Below, piece after piece: positions 1 to 7,166 of a stretch of DNA of 64,000 nucleotides. Numbering within the stretch: the stretch's first letter is position 1; each line of letters opens with the position of its first letter. Under the pieces are notes generated by a model. The model was not told the DNA's origin. It saw only the letters and a program-made list of their open reading frames with translations, and made no database searches. Origin of the DNA: an uncultured Oscillospiraceae bacterium (GTDB lineage Bacteria > Bacillota > Clostridia > Oscillospirales > Oscillospiraceae); the NCBI GenBank assembly GCA_934636655.1, contig CAKUAS010000003.1:1-64000 (forward strand), given 5' to 3'. The position numbers were made by a program, and so were the translations under genes.

Positions 1-132
1 CTTTGCATCGTCCTCCTTATACTGCTTGATCGCAAGACCGTCCTTGACACCGAAGCCGGCGGCGGCCAGCGCGAACAGGCAGGCTACAATAAGCAGGATG
101 CTGATCGTGGTGGTAAGAGCTGATTTTTTCAT
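1..132 (-). CDS. N-terminus of a membrane-anchored protein, cut by the window edge
   Basis: Only the first 44 codons lie in the window. They read as a basic start (MKKS), a hydrophobic stretch at about residues 5-27 that would be a single membrane helix or uncleaved signal, and a charged tail with KQYKEDDAK. The ATG is at 130-132, preceded by GGGGAG at good distance, and a promoter is present at 195-223. The missing C-terminus prevents any family call. Confidence 0.75.
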   Translation of the reverse strand, partial: MKKSALTTTISILLIVACLFALAAAGFGVKDGLAIKQYKEDDAK

Positions 133-194
133 TTTTCTCCCCTTTAATAATACATTTTTGCGAATATGTATCGATAAGATACAGTGCTGTTAAC

Positions 195-223
195 ATTTTA
201 TTAATAAATTCACGGTTTGTCAA
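195..223 (-). promoter_or_regulatory. Sigma-A promoter for the left-edge gene
   Basis: Read on the minus strand: TTGACA, 17-bp spacer, TAAAAT, about 60 bp upstream of the start at 132. Confidence 0.6.
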
Positions 224-276
224 TACTTATAAGAAGAATATGAGGACTTTTTCGCCTCTATAACGTAAAAAGCTCG

Positions 277-305
277 TTGAAATTTTTGCGCGATTGCGCT
301 ATATT
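277..305 (+). promoter_or_regulatory. Sigma-A promoter for the coiled-coil gene
   Basis: TTGAAA, 17-bp spacer, TATATT, ending about 30 bp before the ATG at 337; a GGAGG ribosome site sits at 325-329. Confidence 0.6.
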
Positions 306-336
306 TATTTTACATGTACATTTCGGAGGATAAGAC

Positions 337-795
337 ATGGCAGTAACTATGGAGTTTTTTGACGGGATAAGCTTTGATATAGCAAAGCAGAAATATTATA
401 ACGCCAACAAGGTCGACGCGAAGATGGAGGAGATCAAGACCGCCTTTGCCGAGCTTATTGAGGAAAATAATGAACTTAGACGGCAGATGGACGATATCGC
501 CGTTTCCAAGGCCAAGGTTGCAGAGCTCATCATGAGCGCTCAGGAAAGAGCCGACGATATGATAAAGGATGCAAACGCCAAGGCCGAGGAGATCATAAAA
601 AAAGCAAAGCTCGATGCCGACGGCATTGTCATAAGCCGCGAGGCCGAGGCCGGAGCGGGTACGATGGGCCTTACGCAGAATCAGCTTGCCGCGATAGATA
701 AGCTCAATAAGCAGCTTGACGATTTTAACGTTGCCCAGGCAACGCAGATATTCCGCATAAAGCAGGCGCTCATGAAAATAGCGCTGGATAAATGA
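337..795 (+). CDS. DivIVA-like coiled-coil protein
   Basis: A 152-residue soluble protein. Residues about 25-105 are a heptad-rich coiled coil with the alternating AQERADD...ANAKAEE...AKLDADG pattern seen in DivIVA/GpsB-type scaffolds, and about 125-150 form a second amphipathic helix. There is no signal peptide or membrane span. DivIVA relatives mark curved membranes at poles and septa, but the usual DivIVA N-terminal lipid-binding motif is not clear here, so the role is inferred only from the coiled coil. It is monocistronic, with its own promoter and terminator. It could also be another small coiled-coil scaffold. Confidence 0.75.
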   Translation: MAVTMEFFDGISFDIAKQKYYNANKVDAKMEEIKTAFAELIEENNELRRQMDDIAVSKAKVAELIMSAQERADDMIKDANAKAEEIIKKAKLDADGIVISREAEAGAGTMGLTQNQLAAIDKLNKQLDDFNVAQATQIFRIKQALMKIALDK

Positions 796-822
796 AAAAA
801 CCGCCCCGATGGGCGGTTTTTT
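795..822. terminator. Bidirectional intrinsic terminator
   Basis: ACCGCCC-CGAT-GGGCGGT stem with A-run before and T-run after, shared by the convergent genes ending at 795 and 822. Confidence 0.9.
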
Positions 823-1670
823 CATATTCCCAAATAGAAGCCGGTGCTGAGTATTTCTTCCGTTCGCGAGAGAACCTCGTGCGCTTCTTCGTAGTTTCGC
901 AGAGCAAGCTCCGCGACAAGGTAATTTGTCAGGCACATGGGCGCCGTCAGCGAATTCTTGCACGAAACGCTCTTTATAGAGCAGTTAAAGCACACATCGC
1001 CGTAGGCCTTGACCGGCAGATCGTTATTGGACGTAAACAGCACGACCTTAACGCCGTGGCTGCGCATCCATGCGAGAATGTTGATGCCGATGCGCGAGTA
1101 CCGCGGGAAAATGTACGCAATGCACACATCGCCCTCCTGCGCGTTCACGATCTCCTCGGGGTAGATGAGCCCCGTCGTCTGGATAAAATGCACGTTGCGC
1201 TTAATTTCGCCCAGACGCGAGACCATGTAGTGCGCCAGCGAAAAGCTGCTGCGCATACCGAGAACATAGATGTTGTTTGCCCGGCTTATCATATCAATGG
1301 CTTTTTCCAGATCGTCCGCGTGCAGACCGGCGAGTGTGAGCTGGATGTTCTTGATATCCGTCGAGAAAGCCTCTTCGAGCATGTCGTTTCCGGACGATAC
1401 CGCCGCGCGTTCGAGCCTGTCCGGCAGTGAGCCCTTGGTCTGTATCTCTTTTTTGATGCTGTCCTGCATTTCCGAAAAGCCGGAATAGTCGAGGGCGCGC
1501 GCAAAGCGAATGACAGTAGTCGTGCTCACGCCGATCTTCTCGGCCAGCTCCTCAAGCGTGGAAAAAGCTATGTCCTCGTAGTTTTCGTCGACGTAATTTG
1601 CGACGACTTTCTGCGAATGCGTCAGTGTGCCGTAAGCGGCGCTTACCTTGGAGGTGAAAAGCATATTCAC
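822..1670 (-). CDS. MurR/RpiR family transcriptional regulator
   Basis: A 282-residue one-component regulator. The N-terminal RpiR-type helix-turn-helix spans about residues 1-77 (LEELAEKIGVSTTTVIRFAR), and a C-terminal SIS phosphosugar-binding domain about 105-240 (ADDLEKAIDMISRANNIYVLG, then YSRIGINIL). Family members sense phosphosugars or phospho-hydroxyacids and control nearby catabolic genes. GTG at 1668-1670 and ATG at 1662-1664 are both possible starts behind GGGGAGG; the ATG has the better spacing. It lies 2.4 kb from the kinase/enolase-TRAP-racemase island, so it is one of two local candidates to control that island, which is an inference from position. Confidence 0.9.
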   Translation of the reverse strand: MNMLFTSKVSAAYGTLTHSQKVVANYVDENYEDIAFSTLEELAEKIGVSTTTVIRFARALDYSGFSEMQDSIKKEIQTKGSLPDRLERAAVSSGNDMLEEAFSTDIKNIQLTLAGLHADDLEKAIDMISRANNIYVLGMRSSFSLAHYMVSRLGEIKRNVHFIQTTGLIYPEEIVNAQEGDVCIAYIFPRYSRIGINILAWMRSHGVKVVLFTSNNDLPVKAYGDVCFNCSIKSVSCKNSLTAPMCLTNYLVAELALRNYEEAHEVLSRTEEILSTGFYLGI

Positions 1671-1711
1671 CCGTCCTCCCCGTATGTTCTAAATAATACT
1701 TCCTAATACTT

Positions 1712-1740
1712 ATTGTACAATATAGCGGTTAATATTGCAA
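1712..1740 (-). promoter_or_regulatory. Promoter for the RpiR gene
   Basis: Minus strand TTGCAA, 17-bp spacer, TACAAT, about 40 bp before the start. Confidence 0.5.
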
Positions 1741-1748
1741 GGTATGAT

Positions 1749-1777
1749 TTGACGGGGCGTTTTTTCGATGATATAAT
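1749..1777 (+). promoter_or_regulatory. Sigma-A promoter for the GntR gene
   Basis: TTGACG, 17-bp spacer, TATAAT, 30 bp before the ATG at 1808; back to back with the RpiR promoter. Confidence 0.65.
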
Positions 1778-1807
1778 TGATAAAAAAGTCAAAACGGAGG
1801 GCAAAAT

Positions 1808-2488
1808 ATGCCGCTTCCAAGCTATCCGCATCCCGAGACCGGCTCACTCACAAAAGCAGATATACTTGAAACCATGCAGCACTGGATAACCGTCATGCAG
1901 CTCAAACCCGGCGAGAAGATATCCGACACGGAGATCGCCGAGTATTTTAACGTCAGCCGCACGCCGGTGCGCGAGGTGCTGAAAATGCTCGAGCAGCAGA
2001 AGCTGATATACACATATCCCGGCCGCGCGACGATCGTAGCCGATCTTGCATTGGACGATATTGAAAGCTACTATCTTCCCATGCAGACGCTGCAATGTCT
2101 TGCCGTGCGCCTGGCCGTGAATAAGGCGACGAATGAAGATATCGCGGAGCTTGAAGAGCTCAACGCGCACTTCGGCGAGGTCATGGAGGACGGTGGGGAT
2201 GCCGAGAGCATACTTATGGCCGACAAGAATTTTCACGAGAAGATACTTGAGATAGCGGGCAATGAGTACATTGACGAGTTCTGCTCGGCACTGTGGGTGC
2301 GCATAGCGCGGCTGGACTATATGTTTTTCCGCGACAACACGATGGGCACGTCCTATAACGACCACCGGCTCATGATAGAGAGCTTTCGCATAAAGGATCC
2401 CTTCGGTGCGGAGCTTGCGATGAAAAATAACTGGAACTATTCCATGCTCGCCGTCAAGGCTGTCGTCAGCCAAAACGGCATTATATAG
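1808..2488 (+). CDS. GntR family regulator with FCD ligand domain
   Basis: A 226-residue regulator. The winged HTH is at about residues 12-75 (GEKISDTEIAEYFNVSRTPV, then REVLKMLEQQKLI), followed by an all-helical FCD effector domain at about 85-215. FCD proteins of the FadR type usually sense small carboxylates or hydroxyacids such as lactate, glycolate, galactonate or glucarate, and bind TTGT-nn-ACAA palindromes. Two such palindromes lie at 6967-6978 and 6992-7005, between the kinase/enolase and TRAP genes, so this protein is a plausible repressor of that island; binding is inferred. An FCD metal-binding histidine is visible in NFHEKI. Confidence 0.9.
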   Translation: MPLPSYPHPETGSLTKADILETMQHWITVMQLKPGEKISDTEIAEYFNVSRTPVREVLKMLEQQKLIYTYPGRATIVADLALDDIESYYLPMQTLQCLAVRLAVNKATNEDIAELEELNAHFGEVMEDGGDAESILMADKNFHEKILEIAGNEYIDEFCSALWVRIARLDYMFFRDNTMGTSYNDHRLMIESFRIKDPFGAELAMKNNWNYSMLAVKAVVSQNGII

Positions 2489-2493
2489 AGTTA

Positions 2494-2530
2494 AAAAGCT
2501 TCCGCAGTCACCGACTGCGGAAGCTTTTTT
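2494..2530. terminator. Bidirectional intrinsic terminator
   Basis: AAGCTTCCGCAGTC-ACC-GACTGCGGAAGCTT stem with flanking A and T runs, between convergent genes ending at 2488 and 2531. Confidence 0.9.
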
Positions 2531-3310
2531 TCATGGATTACGAGACATGGGAGGATGAATATATTGCCCATGCTTTTTCGTGCGACCGTCGTACTGGATC
2601 GCAAATTTCGGGCAGCGATGCAGGCAGCCGAGACACATGACGCATTGGTCTTTGACCCAGACCGGCTTTTTATCTCTGATCTCAATGGCGGAAACGGGAC
2701 AATTCCTTGCGCAAAGTCCGCAGCCGATGCAGGAATCTTCAACGACAAAATGCTTCGTTTTACGCATCGAGTCATATTCGATGCCGTGTACCGCCTTTGA
2801 AAGAAATAGCGGCATCTTGTTTTTCATGTGATCTCCCGCTTCTATGTCGGAGACCTGCCGGATAATACGTTCTATTTCGGATTCGGCGCGTTCGTTTATA
2901 CGTGAGACCTTTTCCTTATCGCTGAGGTCGAATATGGGCGTCCATGTGTCCGGCATTTTCACGCTGAAGCGCGCCGACAGCGATAAGTCCTTCGACTTGA
3001 GGATATCCTCGGCGAATTTCCCGGTCTGCCCGGGAGTCGTTCCGTAGGTCGCAATGAAATAAATATAGTCCGGCTTATTTTCAAAGCTCATTTGCTGCAA
3101 AAACTCACGGACGATGATCGGAAGCCCCCACATATATGTGGGGCTGACTATTCCCAGCGTTTCGATCTCGCCGGGAAGCTCAAAGGTGCCCTCCTTATAG
3201 CGCTCGGCGAGGGATATCGTCTCGTCGCCGGTTCGGCTTGCGATTTTCTTCGCGACATATTCGCAGTTGCCGGTAGCTGAAAAATATATGATCACAGTAT
3301 GCTCCTCCAT
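2531..3310 (-). CDS. EFR1-family flavodoxin-ferredoxin protein
   Basis: A 259-residue cytoplasmic redox protein. Residues 1-150 are a flavodoxin-like fold whose N-terminus (IIYFSATGNCEYVAKKIA) carries the FMN phosphate loop. Residues about 190-235 hold two 4Fe-4S motifs, CIGCGLCARNCP and CVMCLGCLHRCP. This is the EFR1 family common in anaerobes, whose exact partner is usually unknown. It is transcribed divergently from the TetR-type gene at 3446, which may control it. Both domains are intact. Confidence 0.92.
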   Translation of the reverse strand: MEEHTVIIYFSATGNCEYVAKKIASRTGDETISLAERYKEGTFELPGEIETLGIVSPTYMWGLPIIVREFLQQMSFENKPDYIYFIATYGTTPGQTGKFAEDILKSKDLSLSARFSVKMPDTWTPIFDLSDKEKVSRINERAESEIERIIRQVSDIEAGDHMKNKMPLFLSKAVHGIEYDSMRKTKHFVVEDSCIGCGLCARNCPVSAIEIRDKKPVWVKDQCVMCLGCLHRCPKFAIQYDGRTKKHGQYIHPPMSRNP

Positions 3311-3445
3311 AACACAAGCGAGCAGATTTGGACACTTGCAAAATTCTGCTGCTATGTTACAATATCATCAAGTCCATTTCAAGATACAGAATAGAGAGTG
3401 TGTTCAGCCTTGGACAAATTTCAAAAAATGCAAAAGGAGTGCGCC

Positions 3446-4009
3446 ATGAAATACGATCTTTCAAAACCTCTCACACGGGGAGCTAAGCGAACGCTTGACG
3501 CACTCAGCGGTGCGATGTTCTTTCTTTTGTCGGAGAAATCCTTTGAGGAAATCACCGTTGGTGAGCTGTGCGAACAGGCACAGTATCCCCGTGCGACCTT
3601 CTACAACTATTTTGACGATAAATACGACCTTCTGAACTATTGCTGGCTCTCGCTTGCGGAAAGAATAAGGCTTTCGGAGTACCATCATGCACCGGAAAAT
3701 GAGATGCTCTATCTTTTCTTTGACCGAATCTACGCCTTTACAAAACAGAACAACGAACTTATCAGCCGTGTATTATCTCATAATCCGGAGGTCGGCTATA
3801 TGTTTTCGAGTTTCCGAAACTTCCTGAACAGCCAAATGCGCCAAATATTCAAGGATTGCCCGGATGCGCTGCACAAGGATATTCCGAATGAACTGCTTGC
3901 CGATCATTACAGCAACACACTGTTTCTTGTGTGGCAGTGGGCGGCGACAAAAAACAGCGCCTGCTCAAAGGAGCAGGCACACGGCTATTTGAAACTGCTG
4001 ATAGGCTGA
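3446..4009 (+). CDS. TetR/AcrR family regulator
   Basis: A 187-residue regulator. The HTH at about residues 30-55 (ITVGELCEQAQYPRATFYNY) is followed by FDDKYDLL, the typical TetR helix 4 entry, and an all-helical ligand domain. The ATG at 3446 is used because AAAGGAG lies 7 nt before it; an in-frame ATG at 3398 has no ribosome site. A -35/-10 pair (TTGCAA, TACAAT, 16-bp spacer) occurs at about 3343-3362. Divergence from the EFR1 gene suggests it represses that gene and itself; the ligand is unknown. Confidence 0.88.
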   Translation: MKYDLSKPLTRGAKRTLDALSGAMFFLLSEKSFEEITVGELCEQAQYPRATFYNYFDDKYDLLNYCWLSLAERIRLSEYHHAPENEMLYLFFDRIYAFTKQNNELISRVLSHNPEVGYMFSSFRNFLNSQMRQIFKDCPDALHKDIPNELLADHYSNTLFLVWQWAATKNSACSKEQAHGYLKLLIG

Positions 4010-4024
4010 GACGGCTGATGAATG

Positions 4025-4060
4025 AAAAAGGCTTTGACTTCATAAGTCAAAGCCTTTTTT
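4025..4060. terminator. Bidirectional intrinsic terminator
   Basis: AAGGCTTTGACTT-CAT-AAGTCAAAGCCTT stem with A and T runs between convergent genes. Confidence 0.9.
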
Positions 4061-4072
4061 GCGTTTTCAATA

Positions 4073-6760
4073 TCAGAACTTCACGATGTCGTCGATCTTT
4101 GCCATGTGGCAGCCGGGATAGTTATCCTTGACGCGCATGAGGAAGTTGAGCTTGTCGATCCTTTCGCCGGAACGCGGGCAGCCGTTTTTGATAAACGGGA
4201 TCTGCAGGCCGACGGCGAGATCCATGACAACGTCGCCGACAACGCCGCCGCTGCGGCCGGAGGTTATCGAGAACAGGCCGTGCTCGCTTGCAAAGCGGTG
4301 AGACTCCAGCGCTTCGGATATCGTGCCGACCTGATTGGGCTTGAGGATGAAGCCGTCGATGCTGTCAAGCTCATATGCCTTGCGGATGCGCTCGGGATTC
4401 GAGACGGTGAAGTCATCGGCGATGATGAAGGTACGGGTGATCTCCTTGTGAGCCTTCTCGAAGCCGTCCCAATCGTCCTCGTCGAGCATATCCTCGATGA
4501 ACACGAAGTTGTGCTTCTCGGTCAGACCCTTAACGTAGGCGATGACCTCGTCGGTCGTGACCTGCCTGCCGTTGAGGTAATAGGTCCTGCTCTCGCGGTC
4601 GTACATTTCGCTCATCGCGCAGTCGAGCGCGAAGGCGCACTGCTCGGTGTAGCCGCAGTCATCGATAGCCTTCTGGATGAGCTGCAGGCAGACCTCGGGA
4701 TCCTCAGAGGGGGCGCACCAGCCGAAGGAGCCGCCGACGCGGGGCTCGGAGCCTGTGTACTCGCGGATGACGTTTCCGAGCTGCTTGAAGACCTTGACCG
4801 CGATCTCGACGGCCTGCTCGATATCGCTTGCGCGGTAGGGCATGACGATGAACTCGTTGAACGCCTGCTTTATGCCGGCGTTATTGCCGCCGTTGAGGAC
4901 GTTGAAGGAGGGGATGGGAACGGTCTTGATATCGCCGCCGGCGATGTAGTCGTAGAGCGGACGCTTGAGGCTCGCCGCCGCCGCACGGTAGGCCGCGACG
5001 GAGACGGAGTAGATGGCGTTGCCGCCGAGCCTGGACTTGTTCTCGGTGCCGTCGAGCTCTATCATCTTTCTGTCGATAGCGTCGAGATCAAGGGTATCCA
5101 TGCCGATAAGCGCGGGTCCGATGATATCGTTTACGTTCGCAACTGCCTTGTGGACCGACAGACCGTCGTACTCGGCGGGATCGTTATCGCGCAGAACGAA
5201 GGATTCGTGCATGCCGACGGAGGAGCCGGTGGGAGCCGCCGCGGTGCCGACAGAGCCGTCCTCGGTGACAACGTCGACCTCGACCATCGGACGGCACTTG
5301 CAGTCGATGATCTGACGGGCGTGGACGCTCTTTATGCGGCTGCCCTTGAGCTTCTTCGCGGGAAGCTCGGGAACATACATTATATTAAAGTCGCACAGGT
5401 TCGTGCCGGTGTTGCCGGTGAACACCGCGTCGCCCATTGCGTCGAGCGCCTCAAAGCAGGCGTGGCCGCGCAGGTTCTCGAAAACGTCGATGCCCTTTTC
5501 GCATGCGGTGTCGTAGCTGGTGGAATCGGTCATGCCGCCGGCGACGACGGTAGTGCCGTCGGTGCCTTCGGAGTCGATGGACAGGCATACGCAACCGGGG
5601 GCCTTCTTGCCGGAGATGGAGTAGGAAAGCGTAAGCTCCTGTCCCGGGCCGCCGTGGCCGGTGATGGTGGAGTTATCAAGGATCTTGGTGGTGGCTTCGC
5701 CCGAGCACAGCAGGACGCAGGGCGGCTTTATGGGATTGCCGTAGTTCTGTATCTCGCGCGCGAGAGACGCGAACACCGTGCCGACGTCCTTTGCTTCTCC
5801 CTCGAGATAGGAGGTGAGGATGATAGCGGGGATGCCCATCTCTTCGGAGATGCGCTTTGCCGTCAGGCAGGAGTCGGGCAGGCTGTTTATCAGGAAGTAG
5901 GTGTTCTCGGGGAATGCCTTGGGGGTCTCGCCCTCGGGGCCTACATTCATTATATAATCAACGACGCTTCTGGGCAGACGGTCGGCGACATCGTAATCGC
6001 GGATGACCTGACGCGCCTCCTCGAGAGTGGTCTGGTCGGGACCCATCGGAGTGCCCTTGTAGTTCTTGTACGGCTCGCCTATATCGCCGGTGGCGGGGGT
6101 ACCGACGGCGTCGGAGATGCCGAAGCCGATGAGCTCTGCGCCGCGGGAGCGGATACGCTTTGCCAGCATGCCGCCGTTCATTGCCGAGATGTGGCGGCGG
6201 ATGGCGTTTATCTCATAGATGCCCGCGCCGGACTTGAGCATGACATCGGTCGTGTCGATCTCGTCCTGAAGCGTGATACCCTCGATGGGGCAGCTCATCA
6301 GAGCCGAGGAACCGCCGCTTATCACAACTATAAAAAGATCATCCTCGTTTGCGCTGTCGACGAGCTTTATGATCTCCTTGCATGCGCGCAGACCCTCTTC
6401 GTTGGGCAGGGGGTGACCGCCGACATACACGTCGGTACGGCGGAACACATCGGTGTCCTCTTTGATCTTGACGATTGCAATGCCGCGGGTGAGGTGATCG
6501 CCGAGGATCTCGTCAACGGCCATGGCCATGTGGTTGCATGCCTTGCCTGCGCCGAGCAGATACACGTTGCGCTTCTTGCTCAGATCCCAGCGGCGCGAGC
6601 CGATGCAGAGCACGTCGCCCTCCATGTGGGCGATGCTTTTGATGCGCTCATAGGCATCGAGATGCTGAAGCGTTTTCTCGGTGATGTCCAGAACGATCTT
6701 TCTTCCGTCGATGTCGCCGTGGGACAGCAGCGCCTCACGGTTCTTGATCTTTTTCTGCAT
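4073..6760 (-). CDS. Glycerate 2-kinase / enolase-like fusion protein
   Basis: An 895-residue continuous protein with two enzyme modules. Residues 1-465 are a class II glycerate kinase (GckA/MOFRL): VISGGSSALM at 146-155, SEGTDGTTVVAGG at 397-409 and TGNTGTNLCD at 448-457. Residues about 473-895 are a full-length enolase-like domain. Metal ligands are in place (D713, E756, D782/D783) as are the catalytic lysines K807 and K858 and the E168 equivalent E636. However the H159 equivalent is N627 (NGGNNAG), the GDEGGF glutamate loop reads VGGSFGWCAP at 675-684, and SHRSGET reads SGRSGGV at 834-840. Kinase plus enolase would give glycerate to 2-phosphoglycerate to PEP, but the altered sites may mean another phospho-hydroxyacid. 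The start has GGAGG 8 nt upstream. It is divergent from a TRAP transporter and a LarA racemase. Confidence 0.88.
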   Translation of the reverse strand: MQKKIKNREALLSHGDIDGRKIVLDITEKTLQHLDAYERIKSIAHMEGDVLCIGSRRWDLSKKRNVYLLGAGKACNHMAMAVDEILGDHLTRGIAIVKIKEDTDVFRRTDVYVGGHPLPNEEGLRACKEIIKLVDSANEDDLFIVVISGGSSALMSCPIEGITLQDEIDTTDVMLKSGAGIYEINAIRRHISAMNGGMLAKRIRSRGAELIGFGISDAVGTPATGDIGEPYKNYKGTPMGPDQTTLEEARQVIRDYDVADRLPRSVVDYIMNVGPEGETPKAFPENTYFLINSLPDSCLTAKRISEEMGIPAIILTSYLEGEAKDVGTVFASLAREIQNYGNPIKPPCVLLCSGEATTKILDNSTITGHGGPGQELTLSYSISGKKAPGCVCLSIDSEGTDGTTVVAGGMTDSTSYDTACEKGIDVFENLRGHACFEALDAMGDAVFTGNTGTNLCDFNIMYVPELPAKKLKGSRIKSVHARQIIDCKCRPMVEVDVVTEDGSVGTAAAPTGSSVGMHESFVLRDNDPAEYDGLSVHKAVANVNDIIGPALIGMDTLDLDAIDRKMIELDGTENKSRLGGNAIYSVSVAAYRAAAASLKRPLYDYIAGGDIKTVPIPSFNVLNGGNNAGIKQAFNEFIVMPYRASDIEQAVEIAVKVFKQLGNVIREYTGSEPRVGGSFGWCAPSEDPEVCLQLIQKAIDDCGYTEQCAFALDCAMSEMYDRESRTYYLNGRQVTTDEVIAYVKGLTEKHNFVFIEDMLDEDDWDGFEKAHKEITRTFIIADDFTVSNPERIRKAYELDSIDGFILKPNQVGTISEALESHRFASEHGLFSITSGRSGGVVGDVVMDLAVGLQIPFIKNGCPRSGERIDKLNFLMRVKDNYPGCHMAKIDDIVKF

Positions 6761-6796
6761 ATGTCATTCCTCCAACAGGTATTGTATGTATGCCTC

Positions 6797-6810
6797 TGCG
6801 ATATATCGCA
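6797..6810. promoter_or_regulatory. Palindromic operator candidate, copy 1
   Basis: TGCGATATATCGCA is a perfect 14-bp palindrome lying between the promoter at 6822-6850 and the start of the kinase/enolase gene, in its untranslated leader. Its 12-bp core recurs at 7087-7098 before the TRAP genes, which argues for a shared regulator acting on both directions. Confidence 0.6.
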
Positions 6811-6821
6811 ATGATATTTTA

Positions 6822-6850
6822 ACTATAATGATAAATGAATACAAAGTCAA
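6822..6850 (-). promoter_or_regulatory. Sigma-A promoter for the kinase/enolase gene
   Basis: Minus strand TTGACT, 17-bp spacer, TATAGT, about 60 bp before the start at 6760. Confidence 0.65.
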
Positions 6851-6966
6851 ACAAAGTATCTGATAATTTCCTTTCTCGTTAACGGAGTTATATTTTTTCG
6901 GTGCCTGTAACAGGAAGTTCAGAAAAGCTTGTTAATTAGCCATAAATTCAAGCTTGTCAACAGGGA

Positions 6967-7005
6967 TTTGTGCACAAAAAGTACGGTATTATTTTGTACA
7001 CAAAA
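6967..7005. promoter_or_regulatory. Pair of TTGT/ACAA palindromes, likely GntR-FCD operators
   Basis: TTTGTGCACAAA at 6967-6978 is a perfect palindrome and TTTTGTACACAAAA at 6992-7005 has 6-bp arms around AC. Their centres are 26 bp apart in the middle of the 406-bp divergent intergenic region. The form matches FadR-type operators, and an FCD GntR gene lies at 1808. Apart from these sites, the GCGATATATCGC palindromes and the promoter at 6822-6850, I see only AT-rich sequence here; a TATAAT at about 7068-7074 could serve the TRAP genes. Confidence 0.5.
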
Positions 7006-7086
7006 TACTAAAATTATTATTTTAATAATTCAAGTTAATATAGTTATATATTTTTTCGCGAATACAGTTATAATGGTAACATACAC

Positions 7087-7098
7087 GCGATATATCGC
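7087..7098. promoter_or_regulatory. Palindromic operator candidate, copy 2
   Basis: GCGATATATCGC, identical to the core of the palindrome at 6797-6810, placed about 70 bp before the TRAP DctM start. Confidence 0.6.
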
Positions 7099-7166
7099 CG
7101 GATATGTCGTTCCCACAAAATACACCACAATACACAAATCTCAGAGAGCCTATAAGGAGAGAAGCT

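Noticed and set aside
4106..6814. A 902-codon open frame on the plus strand opposite the kinase/enolase gene
   Set aside because: It is a mirror of the codon bias of the real minus-strand gene: low-complexity Ala/Gly/Asp/Val text, no motif, no ribosome site. The minus frame has clear enzyme motifs.
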